Source: Vittaforma corneae ATCC 50505
Taxonomy: Eukaryota; Microsporidia; Nosematidae
Direction of reading: 5' to 3'
DNA: 64,000 nucleotides
Assembly: GCF_000231115.1 (NCBI RefSeq)
Contig: NW_006889840.1
Span: 49,575-113,574, forward strand
The stretch's first letter is position 1. Each line of letters starts with the position of its first letter. Below the pieces are notes generated by a model. That model was not told the origin of the DNA. It saw nothing but the letters and a program-made list of their open reading frames with translations, and searched no databases. Shown here in pieces: positions 18,761 through 28,755 of this stretch. A program made the translations under genes and the position numbers.

Positions 18761-21076
18761 ATGAAAAAAGTGAAGAGCAGGAACAAAGAAATAATTGAAG
18801 TAGTAAAAGAGTGGAGTAGGATACACTGTCTCAAAGACTTTGCTGCATTAGAGCATCAAATGTCTCAGCATATGGACTTTTGTGCTGAATTTTCTCCAAC
18901 AATGCTTAAAATCCTGTTCATTTGCTACAACTTCGATCAAGATGAAACACTTGCCAACAAGTTACTGACTGATCTAATTCCGGATTCTACTCTTGACGAG
19001 CTTGTGGTAATCTTCAACAAAATCACAGACTTTTCTGATACTTTTATTGAATACTGCAAGCAATACTCAAAGGTTAAAAAGCTAAAGCCAGTAGTTTCCA
19101 GAATATTCAGGAATCTCAAAATCACGCATGAAGATGCATACATCTACCACTTTGAAGATATGGAAGAATCCTTAAAGGCACAATATATTCGCAAGTTATT
19201 TAAAACAATTAACACTGTTGAATTTAAAAATACCAAGACTATTATAGCCCCGCTTATTGAAGAATATGCCCATCTGTTACCTGAAATCAGCGAGCTCGGC
19301 TACCAAAATATAAAAAGAATAGTAAAGCTGTGTATTTTCCAGAACAAATTTTCATATCTGCACCACTCAGAGACAATGCGGATAGAATATTTCACCAGGA
19401 TTGAGCATTTTCCTGGTATTTACAGGTTTCTATACTTTAACCAGTTCATTGTTGATCCTGTAAACATTAAAAGGATCGGCGAGATATTTTTAGAAAAAAT
19501 GGAAATTTTAAAGCATGATTCAGCATTGTTCAGTTCATATATTGACATGCTGTATAACGGGCTGGTATATCGAATGTGCAGAGCTAAGAATTTTCAAAGA
19601 AGACATCTTGGCACAGTCTTATTGACAGCTCTGCTTGAATATAGCCCTGGCATGATAGACAGCAGTTTAATAATAGATTTGATCTATGATTTGTCATCTG
19701 AAATTAGAAAAATAGCGTCACAATTCCGAAAGTGGATTGTTATCGATATCACGCATCACATAAAGAATCTCACTGCATCGGAGAATTATAAAGTATATGG
19801 TGCATCCATCATTTTACAGGATATTGATCCTGAAATTATATGGGCAGAGCTAGCAAATAGAGTCTCTGCAGATGACAACAGGATTTTTGGGCTGATGTGC
19901 TGCCTTAATCTTATGAACTACACCAGAGACAAATATTCGTCAATAGTCTTTAGCCTGTATGAAAAGTATAAAAGCATTGATGATGAAAAATACACAAAAA
20001 ACTGTGGCATGCTGTCGTGGAATGTACTGAGGGAGTGCTGTATTCACTTTAAGAATATTAAAAGAAATGATCTGCTGATGGGCTGTATGCTCCAAACAGA
20101 TCACCTGGGCCTGGTTTGTCTGATTAAAGAAATTGCAAGCATTGAAGGCCTGGACATTAAGCATTATATCAGCAAAGGAGTCAATGAAATTCTCCATAGA
20201 AATGCTACTGTCAGAAAGAGCGGCGGCTTGTCTCAGTACTTTGCTCTGCTAAATAGGGATCCAACAAATTACTGTCTGATTAAGCGAAGCCTTTTTGATC
20301 TGATAGGCATGGTTAAAAACTCTCACATTGTCCTGAAAGATGTCAAGATACATATACTCTTTCATACGCTGAATGTCTTTGCTACGCTGTTTGATGATTA
20401 CTCCGAGGATCATTCATTTTACTTAAAACTGGGACTTTCATGCCTCGACAATCCATCTTTTTGTGTTAAGAATTGTGGATTTGTGCTGCTTAGCACACTT
20501 TTTAAGAAAGTACTAACTTCGCAAAAATCCTTTGATGTCTTTTTTCTGACTAGAAAAGACCTTAGGCTGTATCTCCGCGACACATTGCAGGTATCTATTG
20601 GCCAAAAGAATGTGTATTCCATTTTCTTTATACTTTTCATATTTCAAAATATAAAAATACTGCATCAAGAAGAGAAAGCTTTGGTTTCAAGGTGTTCGTC
20701 AATTGGAGAATTTGTAAGTTTAAAAGTGAGAGATATTTCTGCTGACATGCATAATGATTGTGCGTCTTTGTGTGAGTCCTCAAGCTTTGATGTTCCCATA
20801 GACCAGCCTGAGGAGAGCATCCTTGCCTGTATTCTAATTTATCTTAACAAACACGATGACAGAGTGAAGGAACTTATAGCCAAGAGATATAAGGTTAAAG
20901 ATGCATCCTTTCAGTATCTTATTCATAAGATCATCTCGATTGTTAAGAAGACTGGATGTGGAGAAGCAGTAAAAACCAATATAATCCAATACCAGGTCAT
21001 GGCAAGAAACAGCCAGCGCTTCGAAGATGTTTATAGGCCTGATCTTGATTTTGATTTTATTTTTGAGCTTCTATAA
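18761..21076 (+). CDS. TRM732: Trm732/THADA (DUF2428) tRNA-methylation partner
   Basis: This 771-residue all-helical HEAT/ARM-like protein has the DUF2428 signatures in order: LSWNVLRECCIHF (compare SW..(W/M)KE..), then ATVRKSGGLSQYFALL (the conserved RRSAGLP-type arginine and glycine), then PSFCVKNCGFVLLSTLF (the conserved W.VRNS.t.LFs element). In yeast Trm732 brings Trm7 to position 32 of tRNA-Phe, -Trp and -Leu. THADA is about 1950 residues and yeast Trm732 about 1420, so this is strongly shortened. The start at 18761 has TCCTTC about ten bases upstream. A tRNA-Trp gene, one of the known substrates, is in the same window. Confidence 0.7.
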   Translation: MKKVKSRNKEIIEVVKEWSRIHCLKDFAALEHQMSQHMDFCAEFSPTMLKILFICYNFDQDETLANKLLTDLIPDSTLDELVVIFNKITDFSDTFIEYCKQYSKVKKLKPVVSRIFRNLKITHEDAYIYHFEDMEESLKAQYIRKLFKTINTVEFKNTKTIIAPLIEEYAHLLPEISELGYQNIKRIVKLCIFQNKFSYLHHSETMRIEYFTRIEHFPGIYRFLYFNQFIVDPVNIKRIGEIFLEKMEILKHDSALFSSYIDMLYNGLVYRMCRAKNFQRRHLGTVLLTALLEYSPGMIDSSLIIDLIYDLSSEIRKIASQFRKWIVIDITHHIKNLTASENYKVYGASIILQDIDPEIIWAELANRVSADDNRIFGLMCCLNLMNYTRDKYSSIVFSLYEKYKSIDDEKYTKNCGMLSWNVLRECCIHFKNIKRNDLLMGCMLQTDHLGLVCLIKEIASIEGLDIKHYISKGVNEILHRNATVRKSGGLSQYFALLNRDPTNYCLIKRSLFDLIGMVKNSHIVLKDVKIHILFHTLNVFATLFDDYSEDHSFYLKLGLSCLDNPSFCVKNCGFVLLSTLFKKVLTSQKSFDVFFLTRKDLRLYLRDTLQVSIGQKNVYSIFFILFIFQNIKILHQEEKALVSRCSSIGEFVSLKVRDISADMHNDCASLCESSSFDVPIDQPEESILACILIYLNKHDDRVKELIAKRYKVKDASFQYLIHKIISIVKKTGCGEAVKTNIIQYQVMARNSQRFEDVYRPDLDFDFIFELL

Positions 21077-21339
21077 AGCAATCCCAAAATAAATAGACGT
21101 TTGTATAAGAGCACTATTGTTTACAATTTAACTCTGTATTTTATTCCAGCCTTTGGTTTATGCAAATGTGACAAAAGCATAATAGTTTATACTGCAATCC
21201 ATTTTTCTCCACGGCTATTCTACATGTGCATGGCATCTAACATTTCTGGCGTTATCTGTCTACATCCAGGAGGTGTCACACTTTGCAACATACTGTTTGG
21301 TCTTTTCATTCGAAATCCTCAAAGTTTCCAACCCACAGT

Positions 21340-22608
21340 ATGAACAAAAGAAACATGTACTCCGTCCCCGATCTATCAACAAAAGATATAATATCATATC
21401 TTGCAGAGCTGAACATCAATATATCACCCGCTGACATACTCAAACCATCTATTGCAGTAACGTCTGCAATCTACGATTCGCTTTTGGAGGCCTTCGAGGG
21501 CAAGGGTCTGCCAGATGGAGATGAGCCTCTCCAGGTGATAAAGCAAGTCCAGAGAATGGGCAATTTGCTCGGCAAAATTGGAATCGGCAACTTTACAGTT
21601 AGAGACGTCAACCCAGACTCGCGTAGGCTTGTCCAGATTCTCTCTACACTTATTAATTTTGGTATGTATCGTGACAGCAAAAAGCAGATATACGAGCAAG
21701 CCAGTAAAATAGCCGATGATAATTTTGCAGTAAAGAAAAGACTTGAATCCCAGCTTGCATCCACAAAGGAAGCAATAGAAAAGGTGCAAACGGAGTTGGC
21801 CGAGAATGCTAAATTAAAGGAAAATCTTGAAAACGAAATATCCAATCTGGAGAGTGAGCTTAAGGAGTTCTACAAGTATCAAAAAGAGAAGATGAATGAA
21901 GTGAGTCTCTTAAAAACTGAAAAGATTGAAATTGGAGATAAGCTCTGCTCCTGCCAGCTGCTTGAGCATAATCTAAAACAGGAAATAACTTGTCTCCGCA
22001 CCCAAATTGTGAGCGATCCAACAAAGCTGCTAGAGCTCGTTGAAGAAATGAGAAGCTTGATTGAAAAGGAAAAGGAATCTATACGGAATATTGAAAAAAG
22101 CATCCAAGAGCAAAGCTTGGTTCTAAACAAGCAGAATAAGTACTGGGAGCAAGTAGTGAAGATGCATTCCATAGTAAAAGAACTAAATGTAATCGAGGAA
22201 AGAATTGAGAAGTTTGAACAAAACATTTTAATGTCAGAAAGCAAGCTCAAAAACTGGGACAGCAGCATAAATGCCCTGAAGATTAGGATAAATCACATTG
22301 AAAGACAGGTGTCGCATCTCGAAAGCAAAATTTTTAATCTTCAAAGTAGAGACAAAAAGGTTTCCGAGGAAATTTCAGCAAAGATAGCAAACTTGAGGAT
22401 GAAGTATGATTCGGTAAATTCAGAAAGAGAGCAGTTGCTAGAAAAGGTGAGAAACAATAACAAACTGGTCCAAGACGTGCTGTTTGAAAAGGTAAAGAAG
22501 AGTGGAGAACATGAAAGAGAGTGTGCAGAGATTGCTGGGCTGCTTGTAAATTTAAATGGGGAAATTGAGTTATTTTTCAATGAATTGAAGAATGTAGTCA
22601 ATCAGTAA
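21340..22608 (+). CDS. NUF2: Kinetochore protein Nuf2 (NDC80 complex)
   Basis: The 422-residue protein starts at ATG 21340 after CCCACAGT. The N-terminal calponin-homology domain runs from about 5 to 120: DLSTKDIISYLAELNIN, then IGIGNFTVRDVNPDSRRL and LSTLINFGMYRD, the Nuf2 N-domain pattern. The remaining 300 residues are continuous coiled coil with no globular end, as expected for the subunit that pairs with Ndc80. It links kinetochores to microtubules. The gene for Spc25, another subunit of the same complex, lies 1.6 kb downstream. Confidence 0.85.
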   Translation: MNKRNMYSVPDLSTKDIISYLAELNINISPADILKPSIAVTSAIYDSLLEAFEGKGLPDGDEPLQVIKQVQRMGNLLGKIGIGNFTVRDVNPDSRRLVQILSTLINFGMYRDSKKQIYEQASKIADDNFAVKKRLESQLASTKEAIEKVQTELAENAKLKENLENEISNLESELKEFYKYQKEKMNEVSLLKTEKIEIGDKLCSCQLLEHNLKQEITCLRTQIVSDPTKLLELVEEMRSLIEKEKESIRNIEKSIQEQSLVLNKQNKYWEQVVKMHSIVKELNVIEERIEKFEQNILMSESKLKNWDSSINALKIRINHIERQVSHLESKIFNLQSRDKKVSEEISAKIANLRMKYDSVNSEREQLLEKVRNNNKLVQDVLFEKVKKSGEHERECAEIAGLLVNLNGEIELFFNELKNVVNQ

Positions 22609-22760
22609 ATAAAAAATGGATTTAATATTGTCACTGCTTTTGTTAAAACTGTGCATCTTAAAGGCTGGAGCTATTGTAATAAAGTCTTATTTGGCGTAGT
22701 TCATTGATCTGATTTCACTACATCAGCTTCTCCACGTCTTTTGCTTCCTTTGCTTTTTTA

Positions 22761-22764
22761 CCCC
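22761..22764 (+). promoter_or_regulatory. CCCC start-proximal motif of the 79-residue ORF
   Basis: CCCC six bases before the ATG at 22771; it favours that ATG over the upstream non-ATG open frame. Confidence 0.5.
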
Positions 22765-22770
22765 AGACTG

Positions 22771-23010
22771 ATGATGCTCCAGAAAGCCAGCAAAGAGCAC
22801 TCAAATTTGGTAAAAACAGCATCTAAGTTTCTTTCGCCATCTCTAAAAGACTACTTCATACGAAAAGCAAATAAAAGCTTTGAAAAGGCTAAAACTTCAG
22901 ATAAAAACGAAATCCAAAAGTATATTGCAGAGCAAAAGGAACTCAGTGAATCACTGGACAGGGTTGTTGGAATATACAACATGTACAGAGACGATACCAC
23001 GACACTGTAG
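22771..23010 (+). CDS. Small helical protein, 79 residues, unrecognised
   Basis: ATG 22771 follows a CCCC run, and the sequence is charged and helical throughout (SFEKAKTSDKNEIQKYIAEQ, then a heptad-like ELSESLDRVVGIYNMYR). Size and helix pattern are loosely like the LYR/FMC1 group of small mitochondrial assembly factors, but no LYR motif is visible, and I would not assign it there. It sits between Nuf2 and Yif1 on the same strand. The clean promoter motif and protein-like composition support a real gene. Confidence 0.5.
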   Translation: MMLQKASKEHSNLVKTASKFLSPSLKDYFIRKANKSFEKAKTSDKNEIQKYIAEQKELSESLDRVVGIYNMYRDDTTTL

Positions 23011-23275
23011 CATAGCTAATGACCTGCATATATCTTTACCATACAGGCATCAATAAGGTAGGTAATCAAAAGTGTTTTCCTGACTTTCCTGTTATGTTCA
23101 TTGCAAATGTTAGCATAGTGGGTTGGCAAGTAGTTGGCTTTTATAAACTCAGACGTAATGCACACCAATCGTCCTACTTTGAAGCTTCCGGCACATAGAA
23201 TGAATATGTACTTGGTTGTGGGTTTTGCTTGTTCTGTTTAGATTATTTTTATTTTTGGATGTCCCTACCCCATTC

Positions 23276-23890
23276 ATGGAATTTGCTCTTGGAAAGCAGG
23301 CCCTGCAGTCTGGGGCTTCTGCCCTCAACTCAGAGCTTTCTAAAGTTAACTGTGGTGCATTCAGAAAGTATTTTGATGTTACAGATTCCAATATTCTTTC
23401 AAAGCTCCTTCTAGTCATAGTTCCTTTCTACTACAAAGAAGATTCATTGAGCAGCTCGCTTTACAAACCCGAGATGTACATCCCATCGATGTCTATTATA
23501 ACCTTGGTTCTTTTTAAGGGTTTTCTTCTGGGACTGTCCAACAAGTTTCATCCTGAAATCCTGGGAATGACCTTTACAAGAACTATCATAATTCACCTTG
23601 CAGTCTGCCTTTTGTACAAGGTCGTTTGCTATTTCTTCGATGTTTCAATTGATATAAAAGACCTCTTCTGTTTCGTTGGGTACAAGTTTTTAATAATCCT
23701 GTTTATCAAGCTTTTTAGGTTGGTTATGTTTGGAAAACTATTGTCCTTGTATTTTCTAGTTGCACACTTCTTCTTTTTGAGTAGAAGCTTGAAGGGGTCG
23801 ATTATTTCCACAAACTCACCGAAAACTCATCTTTATCTTCTCTTTGCGATTGTGGGAATGGACGTGCTCATTTCATTTTTGATGTCGTAA
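23276..23890 (+). CDS. YIF1: Yif1-like ER-Golgi membrane protein
   Basis: The 204-residue protein starts at 23276 with CCCC five bases upstream. The soluble N-part contains KVNCGAFRKYFDVTDSNIL, the counterpart of the Yif1 LKYYF.VdN.YV.kKL segment, then a loop with LYKPEMYIPSMSI (conserved DLYIP) and LLGLSNKFHPEILGM (conserved G.f.PE.LG). Four to five hydrophobic membrane segments follow, including LFCFVGYKFLIILF. Yif1 forms a complex with Yip1 and Rab GTPases in ER-to-Golgi traffic. The open frame extends upstream and would add a DVPTPF segment like the family's DPxxNFA, but no ATG supports it, so an upstream start by other means is possible. Confidence 0.8.
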   Translation: MEFALGKQALQSGASALNSELSKVNCGAFRKYFDVTDSNILSKLLLVIVPFYYKEDSLSSSLYKPEMYIPSMSIITLVLFKGFLLGLSNKFHPEILGMTFTRTIIIHLAVCLLYKVVCYFFDVSIDIKDLFCFVGYKFLIILFIKLFRLVMFGKLLSLYFLVAHFFFLSRSLKGSIISTNSPKTHLYLLFAIVGMDVLISFLMS

Positions 23891-24192
23891 ATATGATTGT
23901 CTGTCTACAGAATACACTATGAATCCAAAAAATGAGCTTGCTGACAAAAGTATATATTTATTTGCTGGATATGAGCATGTAAGGGGGCTTTGATCAATTC
24001 ATATAGGCATGATGGAAAGTGGGGGAAATATCCAGCAGCCATAGAGACTATGCTTTGCAATGGTGAATATATTAAACTGATCGAATCCTCATGCAAGGCT
24101 GCAAACAGGAAGCCAGCTGAGGCAATATATTAATGAAATGTGTTAAGTGTAATTACAATAAAACGTATGGTTATGCTAATTTACTAACGTGC
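23891..24192. other. Convergent intergenic, about 300 bases, nothing recognised
   Basis: Spacer between convergent Yif1 and Spc25 genes; no ORF or RNA gene seen. Confidence 0.5.
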
Positions 24193-24870
24193 TTATAGTC
24201 TCTGTTTTAACTGATCTCTTACACATTTTACAAATTCATAAAAGTTTCTCTTCTCTTTAAATAAATAGTTGAGTTTATCAATATTGATTTCAGGTACACT
24301 TCCCGTCACACAGTCTTCATTTGTAAAATCCAAAACCATATAGCACTCCGAGCCAAGATTGTTGTATGATATTTTCACTACGTTCTCCTTTATTTTGACT
24401 ATTTCCAATCCCAAGTACCTCTTATAAGCCTCGTTCATTTCCTTGTGTTCGTTTTCTTTTAGCTCTGCCTTGCCTTTAAGCTGCTGTGATTTCAACAGCA
24501 GCATTTTATACTTTTCTTCGACATCCTGTCGTCTTTCTCTTAAGCTCCTATTCAGGACCTCTAACTCGTCTGCCTGTCTTTGAAACTCCTGATTCTCCTT
24601 ATCCAGCTTGCCAATGTCTGCTTCCTCCTTCTCTAAGGATTTTCTTAGCATCACCTTTCTATTTATAAGCGACTGCGCTTCCCTGTTTGAATCTTCGAAC
24701 GCGGCCAGAAGAGCTGAGTTTTGAATGGAAAAGTCCCTACACTGGTCCTGCTGTTTCCTTTTTAAGTCTGCAGCATCCCTTTTGAGATTTTCATGTTTGG
24801 ATTGTAAGTTTTGCCATATGTCATTGAGAATTGTCCTAATGTTTTTGCTTGTAGCCTCTGACTGATCCAT
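24193..24870 (-). CDS. SPC25: Kinetochore protein Spc25 (NDC80 complex)
   Basis: The 225-residue protein starts at 24870 (MDQSEATSKN), directly after CCC; the frame is open 20 codons further but without ATG. Residues 1-140 are coiled coil. The C-terminal globular domain begins YKRYLGLEIVKIKENVVKIS and contains ECYMVLDFTNED and a final helix RNFYEFVKCVRDQLKQRL. This is the RWD-like fold and sequence pattern of Spc25 (FE.yLGLei...F.l), and the length equals yeast Spc25 (221). It joins Spc24 to anchor the Ndc80-Nuf2 rod to the inner kinetochore. No Spc24 is in the window. Confidence 0.85.
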   Translation of the reverse strand: MDQSEATSKNIRTILNDIWQNLQSKHENLKRDAADLKRKQQDQCRDFSIQNSALLAAFEDSNREAQSLINRKVMLRKSLEKEEADIGKLDKENQEFQRQADELEVLNRSLRERRQDVEEKYKMLLLKSQQLKGKAELKENEHKEMNEAYKRYLGLEIVKIKENVVKISYNNLGSECYMVLDFTNEDCVTGSVPEINIDKLNYLFKEKRNFYEFVKCVRDQLKQRL

Positions 24871-25077
24871 GGGCAAAGAACCTTTGTAAACAATGGATGG
24901 ATAAAGATTGACTGAAGGTGGCTGGTGCAATATGAATATTCCTACTAAATCACCCAGCTATTCGTCCATCAACAAACAATAATTAGTTGATCGAAATTCG
25001 CCATGGCTACCAGTGGCATGGAAAAGACTCTTTATTGAAGCTTATCCCAGAATATGAAAGAGTATATTTATTTCTCG

Positions 25078-25082
25078 CCCCC
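25078..25082 (+). promoter_or_regulatory. CCCCC start-proximal motif of VID27
   Basis: Five C residues six bases before the ATG at 25089, which decides between this ATG and the longer open frame. Confidence 0.55.
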
Positions 25083-25088
25083 TGGTTA

Positions 25089-26771
25089 ATGCTAAGTACA
25101 CTTAAGAAAATGTTAAGCAAAAAGATCGAAGAAAAAGGAACACTGAAAGTACAAAACGAAGCATTCAATGATGTGTCGCTTTGTGCTGAGAATGATAAAC
25201 TGACTTTTAAAGGCTGTAATCTTTCAGCGTTGCCCATTTCTGAGCTCTCAGATATACAGCCTAGGGACGGATCATTCACATTCATCTGCGATAACAAAAA
25301 GTTCTGGTTTGAGTCTAAAAAGAATACAGAGCTGTTTCGAATACTTAAACAGTTAGTACCAAGTAGGACCATCTTCAACTCAAATAGGATTGTATATTAT
25401 GTGTATAACACCGAAAATAGAAAATTTGAACTGTATGATCAACCCTGTGAAGCTAAGATTGTGCATGACTCTGAATATTATCTAAGAATCGAAGACGAGG
25501 CATCTATTCAACACTACGAACAGATCAACACCAACACGCAATATTACATGGATCAATCCAATCACAGCTTTGTCTGGTCTGTCTACAACAAAGGAATGTT
25601 TCATACCTTTTGCATTGAGTTTGAGGACCATATTAACTTCCTTGAGTTTGTATCTAAATACACCGAATGTTGTTATAAATCAGTCAACGAAGGCGATCAG
25701 TTCAAGTATTTTGAAAACATGGCAGTTATGAATCCCGTGCAAAGTCAACAGGATACCAATATCCCTGAGGACAAAGAGGAGGAGTGGATGGAGTTCGAAG
25801 ACGAGAAGCCAAAAGATACAGAATTTAATAGGGACACCAAAGCCAATGAGCATCTTGTCATAGGCAACGATCTTGTGTTTGTAACACGAGGATCTTCGCT
25901 GGGAGTATTTGACACTCAGCAAAATGATTTAAAATTCAGAACCCACATCCAAAAGGTACTGAATGACCCGCAAAAAATAATCACACACAACCAAAACCAA
26001 TCTCTTCTAGTCTTGGACAGGGGTCAAAGGGATAAACTCCAAGTCTTAGATCTTAACAAGGGCGAAGTGGTTGAAAAATGGGACATTAAGGAAGAAATGA
26101 ATGACTATTTTGACAGCGTGAAATACAACAATGAAGGCACATTGGTGGGAATGACAGACCACTCGCTATTTAGAATCGATCCAAGGATGAAGGACAAGGT
26201 TGCAGAGAAGAACACATATAAAACTAAAAATGAATTTTCATGTGGAATAGCCACAGAGACAGGTGATGTGGCAGTTGCATCCAGAAAGGGCGATCTTAGA
26301 CTTTATAACAAAATAGACAAGCGGGCCAAGTCTCTTCTTCCTGGATTTGGTGATGAAATTCTTGGAATTGATTCCAGTAAAGATGGCACAATGATTCTTT
26401 GCACATGCAAGAACTATATTCTTGTTTTCGCTGCGACTTCTGACTATTCTAAGTCCATTGGAAAGAACAAGCCGACACCTAAAAGACTCCAGCTAAAGCC
26501 CCAGCACCTTAGCTTGATCAAGGACGAAGTCTCTTTTATTCCTGCTAAGTTTGATCAGGATGACACAATGATTGTTACAAGTACTGGTAGATTTGTGGTC
26601 AAGTGGAGAGTGAAGGATGTTAAAGCGGGCAATCTGTATGATTATTCTCTCAAGGCACTCTACGATGTAATCGTTGATGAAAACTTTGTATTCAAAGGCG
26701 AGGACATCATTGTTGCACTTCCGAATGATGTTAAAAAGGTGACAGAGCAGGAGCTGAGAAGACCAAAGTGA
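25089..26771 (+). CDS. VID27: Vid27 family protein
   Basis: The 560-residue protein starts at 25089 (MLSTLKKMLSKK, like the MNILKK start of yeast Vid27). An N-terminal PH-like region is followed by a second module and an acidic linker (DKEEEWMEFEDEK). The C-terminal beta-propeller (from about residue 255) carries the Vid27 signatures HSLFRIDPRMKDKVAE, TKNEFSCGIATETGDVAVAS, GDLRLYNKIDKRAKSLLPG and ILCTCKNYILVF. Yeast Vid27 has 782 residues. It is a cytoplasmic protein first found through vacuolar import and degradation; its biochemical role is uncertain. The gene is complete and intact. Confidence 0.88.
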   Translation: MLSTLKKMLSKKIEEKGTLKVQNEAFNDVSLCAENDKLTFKGCNLSALPISELSDIQPRDGSFTFICDNKKFWFESKKNTELFRILKQLVPSRTIFNSNRIVYYVYNTENRKFELYDQPCEAKIVHDSEYYLRIEDEASIQHYEQINTNTQYYMDQSNHSFVWSVYNKGMFHTFCIEFEDHINFLEFVSKYTECCYKSVNEGDQFKYFENMAVMNPVQSQQDTNIPEDKEEEWMEFEDEKPKDTEFNRDTKANEHLVIGNDLVFVTRGSSLGVFDTQQNDLKFRTHIQKVLNDPQKIITHNQNQSLLVLDRGQRDKLQVLDLNKGEVVEKWDIKEEMNDYFDSVKYNNEGTLVGMTDHSLFRIDPRMKDKVAEKNTYKTKNEFSCGIATETGDVAVASRKGDLRLYNKIDKRAKSLLPGFGDEILGIDSSKDGTMILCTCKNYILVFAATSDYSKSIGKNKPTPKRLQLKPQHLSLIKDEVSFIPAKFDQDDTMIVTSTGRFVVKWRVKDVKAGNLYDYSLKALYDVIVDENFVFKGEDIIVALPNDVKKVTEQELRRPK

Positions 26772-27096
26772 AAGTGGAATGGTAAATTTATATGCATTCA
26801 AAAATCTTCAATTTTGGGAGCTTTGTGCTAGTTATTTAAACTAATACAATTGTACAGTTTTATTTTGATTTAGCGTGCAACTTTAAACTGCAATGTAGCT
26901 TAAGCAGTGAAAAGTTGATATATTGTTTACTGGCTATTTATAGCTTTGTAAAATATTACTTGTCGATCATTTTATATCTTCATATAGTACTGCGTGCATG
27001 TTATCTTTCAAACGTCATTTTCTGTTTCTTAATCAATTTTTTGATTATCCTTCCTATCAGTCTTAAAAATTTTTAACCAAAATTTTGCCCATCAAA
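26772..27096. other. Intergenic, about 325 bases, nothing recognised
   Basis: Very A+T-rich spacer with AAAATTTT-like runs at 27068-27085 upstream of the next start; no ORF or RNA gene seen. Confidence 0.5.
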
Positions 27097-27684
27097 ATGG
27101 CAATAAGAGCACCCGAACTTTTCTGTCTTCCACCAGGTATTGGTTCAAGATGTCCCACAGATAACAGCTCTGAGATAATCTATCTTCTCAAGTCTATGCT
27201 CAGTCCGTTTGTGTTCTCATCTGTGGTTGTGCTTGTCTTCATCATTTGTCTATTTTTGCATTCTAAATCAAGGATTTTCAGCACCAAAGCTGAGAGAAAG
27301 ATTCGAGTCTATATGACAGCTGCATGTGGAGTCACTCTTGTTAAATCAGCATATCTCTTGGTATTACTTGTAAATAACGCTTTTTTTCCTGAATCAGCTG
27401 CAAATGTGATAAGCAGTACTTGTCTATTGATAATTGCAATTGATATAATTCTACTCGCTCTAGCAGCTAATTATGCTGTATTCAATACAACCAAAGATGA
27501 GTACTTTGCATCTGGTATTGTTATTGCTTTCATAACCTGTATGGCTGTCTTTGCTTCTATTAGAAGCCATACTAATATTGGCTTGGCTCTTTGGGATTTC
27601 ATAATAGGATTTTTATTGTTGTGTGTTTCCACCTTTGTGGGTATCATAGCATATCTGAAGAGTATTGTAACCGTTAGGAATTAA
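27097..27684 (+). CDS. Polytopic membrane protein, 195 residues, unrecognised
   Basis: ATG 27097 has CCC seven bases upstream. Five hydrophobic segments can be seen: around residues 36-54 (PFVFSSVVVLVFIICLFL), 72-90, 103-125 (CLLIIAIDIILLALAANYAV), 135-152 and 163-185. The N-terminal 30 residues contain two cysteines (LFCLPPG, RCPTD) that would face outside or the lumen. No family comes to mind; a small transporter-like or receptor-like protein is possible. The gene is complete and lies between Vid27 and another unknown gene on the same strand. Confidence 0.6.
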   Translation: MAIRAPELFCLPPGIGSRCPTDNSSEIIYLLKSMLSPFVFSSVVVLVFIICLFLHSKSRIFSTKAERKIRVYMTAACGVTLVKSAYLLVLLVNNAFFPESAANVISSTCLLIIAIDIILLALAANYAVFNTTKDEYFASGIVIAFITCMAVFASIRSHTNIGLALWDFIIGFLLLCVSTFVGIIAYLKSIVTVRN

Positions 27685-27875
27685 GTAAAGTTTACGTTAA
27701 AAACCATCTTGATACTGTTTTGTGGCTATCTTAAAGTTTTTTGCATTTGGTACTATTTTATACTATCTCCCTCAAAGACGGTTTCGTATCTTTTGTCGAG
27801 TAGATTTGGTAAGCCACGGAAGTTGTCTATCATTTTTTAACAGATAAACTGTTAGTGCGTCATTGCTTATCCCCC

Positions 27876-28628
27876 ATGCTAAGAGAACAGGCACTAGTCA
27901 AAATTCTTGAATATGGCAAGATGCCTATGAGAGAGGCGCTAACACAGGTGTGTATTTTTCTTGGAGTCGAGTTCTACTATGAACAAGAAAATGGGCTCTT
28001 CACACTTTCAACGGAGAGTTTTGTTTTGGATATTTCAAACAGTGAGTGCAATTTAATTTTTGTGGAAGACCTCCTGAACTCCAAATTGGGATACATTCAG
28101 CTGTACATATCCCACTTCCTCAGCAGAAAACACATATTTTACTATCTTTTAAAATACTTGATTAGCTGTACCAGAAATACACACTCAAGCTTTGGCTATA
28201 ATGCTGGCATAGGCCCAGAAGCTTCCTTGGAAAAACACAAGTGCATTTGTTCTTGTATTTTCACAGACCATTATTGCCAAAGCTTCAACTTAAATACAGT
28301 TTCAGAGGGCTTTAATATTTTTACGCATTCAAAGATAGACCTACCACTTGAGTACTATTTCTATGAGCCTGGTACAGTGTTACAAAAAGTCGAGCTAAGT
28401 AGCTTGTATTATAACTTAGCTAAAATAATTACGCCTGAATATTTTGACAAAAGATACTACGACTTTCTGGTAAATTCTGAAAAGACCTTTTATGAGAATG
28501 GGAGTGTTAGGGTTGTAGCTAATTCTGTGTATACAAATGGAGAGCGATCTCCTGTCGCCAGTCTGGCTTTTTTGCGTGGATGCACTCTAAAGGAAAGCTT
28601 GAACTTTGCCAAAACTTTGGAAAAATGA
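27876..28628 (+). CDS. Unrecognised protein, 250 residues, possibly Mediator Med1-like
   Basis: ATG 27876 follows a run of CCCCC directly. The sequence is mixed alpha/beta with ALTQVCIFLGVEFYYEQENG, then LFTLSTESFVLDISNSECNL and IFVEDLLNS. This order (helix, Leu-rich strand, alternate strand with I/V.D) loosely resembles the N-terminal part of fungal Med1, but the similarity is weak and remembered, not computed. Cys-rich stretch KCICSCIFTDHYC is unusual. It is downstream of a membrane-protein gene and 130 bases before the reductase gene, same strand. Confidence 0.45.
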   Translation: MLREQALVKILEYGKMPMREALTQVCIFLGVEFYYEQENGLFTLSTESFVLDISNSECNLIFVEDLLNSKLGYIQLYISHFLSRKHIFYYLLKYLISCTRNTHSSFGYNAGIGPEASLEKHKCICSCIFTDHYCQSFNLNTVSEGFNIFTHSKIDLPLEYYFYEPGTVLQKVELSSLYYNLAKIITPEYFDKRYYDFLVNSEKTFYENGSVRVVANSVYTNGERSPVASLAFLRGCTLKESLNFAKTLEK

Positions 28629-28755
28629 CTAAGTGATATGTCACGTATTTTATAATTTATACACAGGGAAAGCCCTGGATGCTTGCTTTAATACACTTCA
28701 ATTTATAACTGGTTTTTGCTATTTTAGCTTTTCGCATCCCAAATACAGAGCTGTG

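Noticed and set aside
22741..23010. Naming the 79-residue protein as FMC1 or a LYR factor
   Set aside because: No LYR tripeptide and only generic helical similarity.
23200..23280. A 34-base intron (GTACTT...TTTAG) linking an upstream ATG to Yif1
   Set aside because: It works in phase and would add the DVPTPF segment, but the 5' site is non-canonical and a CCCC motif already marks the ATG at 23276.
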